The notes under the pieces are model-generated. The model was not told the DNA's origin, made no database searches, and worked only from the letters and a program-made list of their open reading frames with translations. A program made the position numbers and the translations under genes. A stretch of DNA of 64,000 bases from the NCBI RefSeq assembly GCF_018449545.1, contig NZ_JAAVUR010000001.1:640413-704412 (forward strand), given 5' to 3'. The DNA is from Granulicella sp. dw_53 (GTDB taxonomy: Bacteria; Acidobacteriota; Terriglobia; Terriglobales; Acidobacteriaceae). Below, in pieces: positions 63,773 through 64,000 of this stretch (positions are counted from its first letter, which is position 1; the number at the start of each line of letters is the position of its first letter).

Positions 63773-64000
63773 GGGTTGTGGCGATGTGGAGGAAGGCGCT
63801 TCGCTTCGCGAATACCCCACCCTATCGCGATAAGACTGCGAAAGGGTGGGGCACCCGGATTTGTGGCGGGGTTGTTTTTTTGGGGGGGTTTGGGGGTGTT
63901 TGTTTGCGGGGGGCGGGGGGGGGGGCGGGGGCGGGGGGGGTGGGTTTTTTGGGTAGTGCGGGCAACCCGGGTGTGGGGGGAGGGGGGGGGGCGGAGGGGG
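63773..64000. other. 3' terminal region: family A repeat plus G-rich tract
   Basis: After anmK there is one family A copy (63795-63867), then about 130 nt made almost entirely of G-runs with some T and C. No gene recognised. The G-tract could be real low-complexity DNA able to form G-quadruplexes, or poor sequence near a contig end. Confidence 0.5.
63795..63867 (+). repeat. family A palindromic repeat, copy 7
   Basis: TTCGC-TTC-GCGAA small hairpin, then CCCCACCCTATCGC / GCGAAAGGGTGGGG (one mismatch) around loop GATAAGACT, ending GGGGCACCCGGATTTGTGGC. Confidence 0.88.

Noticed and set aside
62231..63820. 529-codon minus-strand open frame
   Set aside because: Antisense to the mutS 3' end and anmK; composition is typical of a shadow frame.

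Overview
The window looks like a chromosomal segment of an Acidobacteriota (Terriglobia; Granulicella/Edaphobacter/Terriglobus-like) soil bacterium. Reasons: an Oar-type TonB-dependent receptor with an N-terminal carboxypeptidase-regulatory-like domain, a Ser/Thr kinase fused to a TPR sensor, a small Cys/His-rich protein beside copC/copD of a kind I associate with this group, and many dispersed palindromic repeats in GC-rich DNA. The taxonomic call is inference. I found no rRNA, tRNA or CRISPR.

1-9.2 kb (all minus strand): metal handling. An operon encodes a small membrane protein, a TolC-type outer membrane factor, a lipoprotein adaptor and an HME-RND pump (CzcCBA/CusCBA type), ending at tandem hairpins. 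It is followed by copC-copD, a small exported Cys/His-rich protein and the 5' part of an Oar-like TonB receptor that runs off the window. An orphan FlgM-like anti-sigma factor lies upstream of the pump operon.

9.4-12.6 kb (plus): an exported beta-propeller protein and an exported TPR protein.

12.6-31.7 kb: an exopolysaccharide locus, more AT-rich than its flanks. A divergent glycosyltransferase and an XRE regulator flank an AT-rich region. A long, translationally coupled plus-strand operon follows: Wza-like export protein, Wzc-like tyrosine kinase, Wzx flippase, GT4, GT4, Wzy polymerase, GT4, GT4, WcaF-like acetyltransferase, WcaI-like GT4, and a WecA-type initiating transferase with an extra C-terminal domain. 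A convergent, signal-anchored glycosidase-like protein closes the locus. A perfect dyad, TTAGTAA-N11-TTACTAA, lies between the XRE gene and the operon and is a candidate operator.

31.8-38.6 kb: a small unknown protein, a PknB-type kinase with C-terminal TPRs, a GT-C-like membrane protein and a HAD hydrolase.

38.6-64 kb: GC-rich, mostly housekeeping: IS110 remnant, DUF202, GNAT, RlmN, M16 peptidase, type IV pilin-like protein, LolA, HAD phosphatase, two alpha/beta hydrolases, NUDIX, an Nramp-related transporter with a MgtE_N/CBS partner, RsbW/RsbV, LemA/TPM, DUF4142, oligopeptidase B, GDPD, a DJ-1/PfpI protein, MutS and AnmK. This half carries three dispersed repeat families that I did not see in the first 38 kb. 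Family A has seven copies (about 55-76 bp, two-hairpin palindromes). Family B has three copies with compensatory changes in the stem. Family C has two diverged copies of about 230 bp.

The most striking observation is that two family A copies sit inside conserved genes, mutS and anmK, in the same orientation and reading frame, adding 25 and 24 codons with recognisably similar peptides. This is the behaviour known for Rickettsia palindromic elements. Families A and B also share nearly the same apical hairpin loop, which suggests a common recognition factor.
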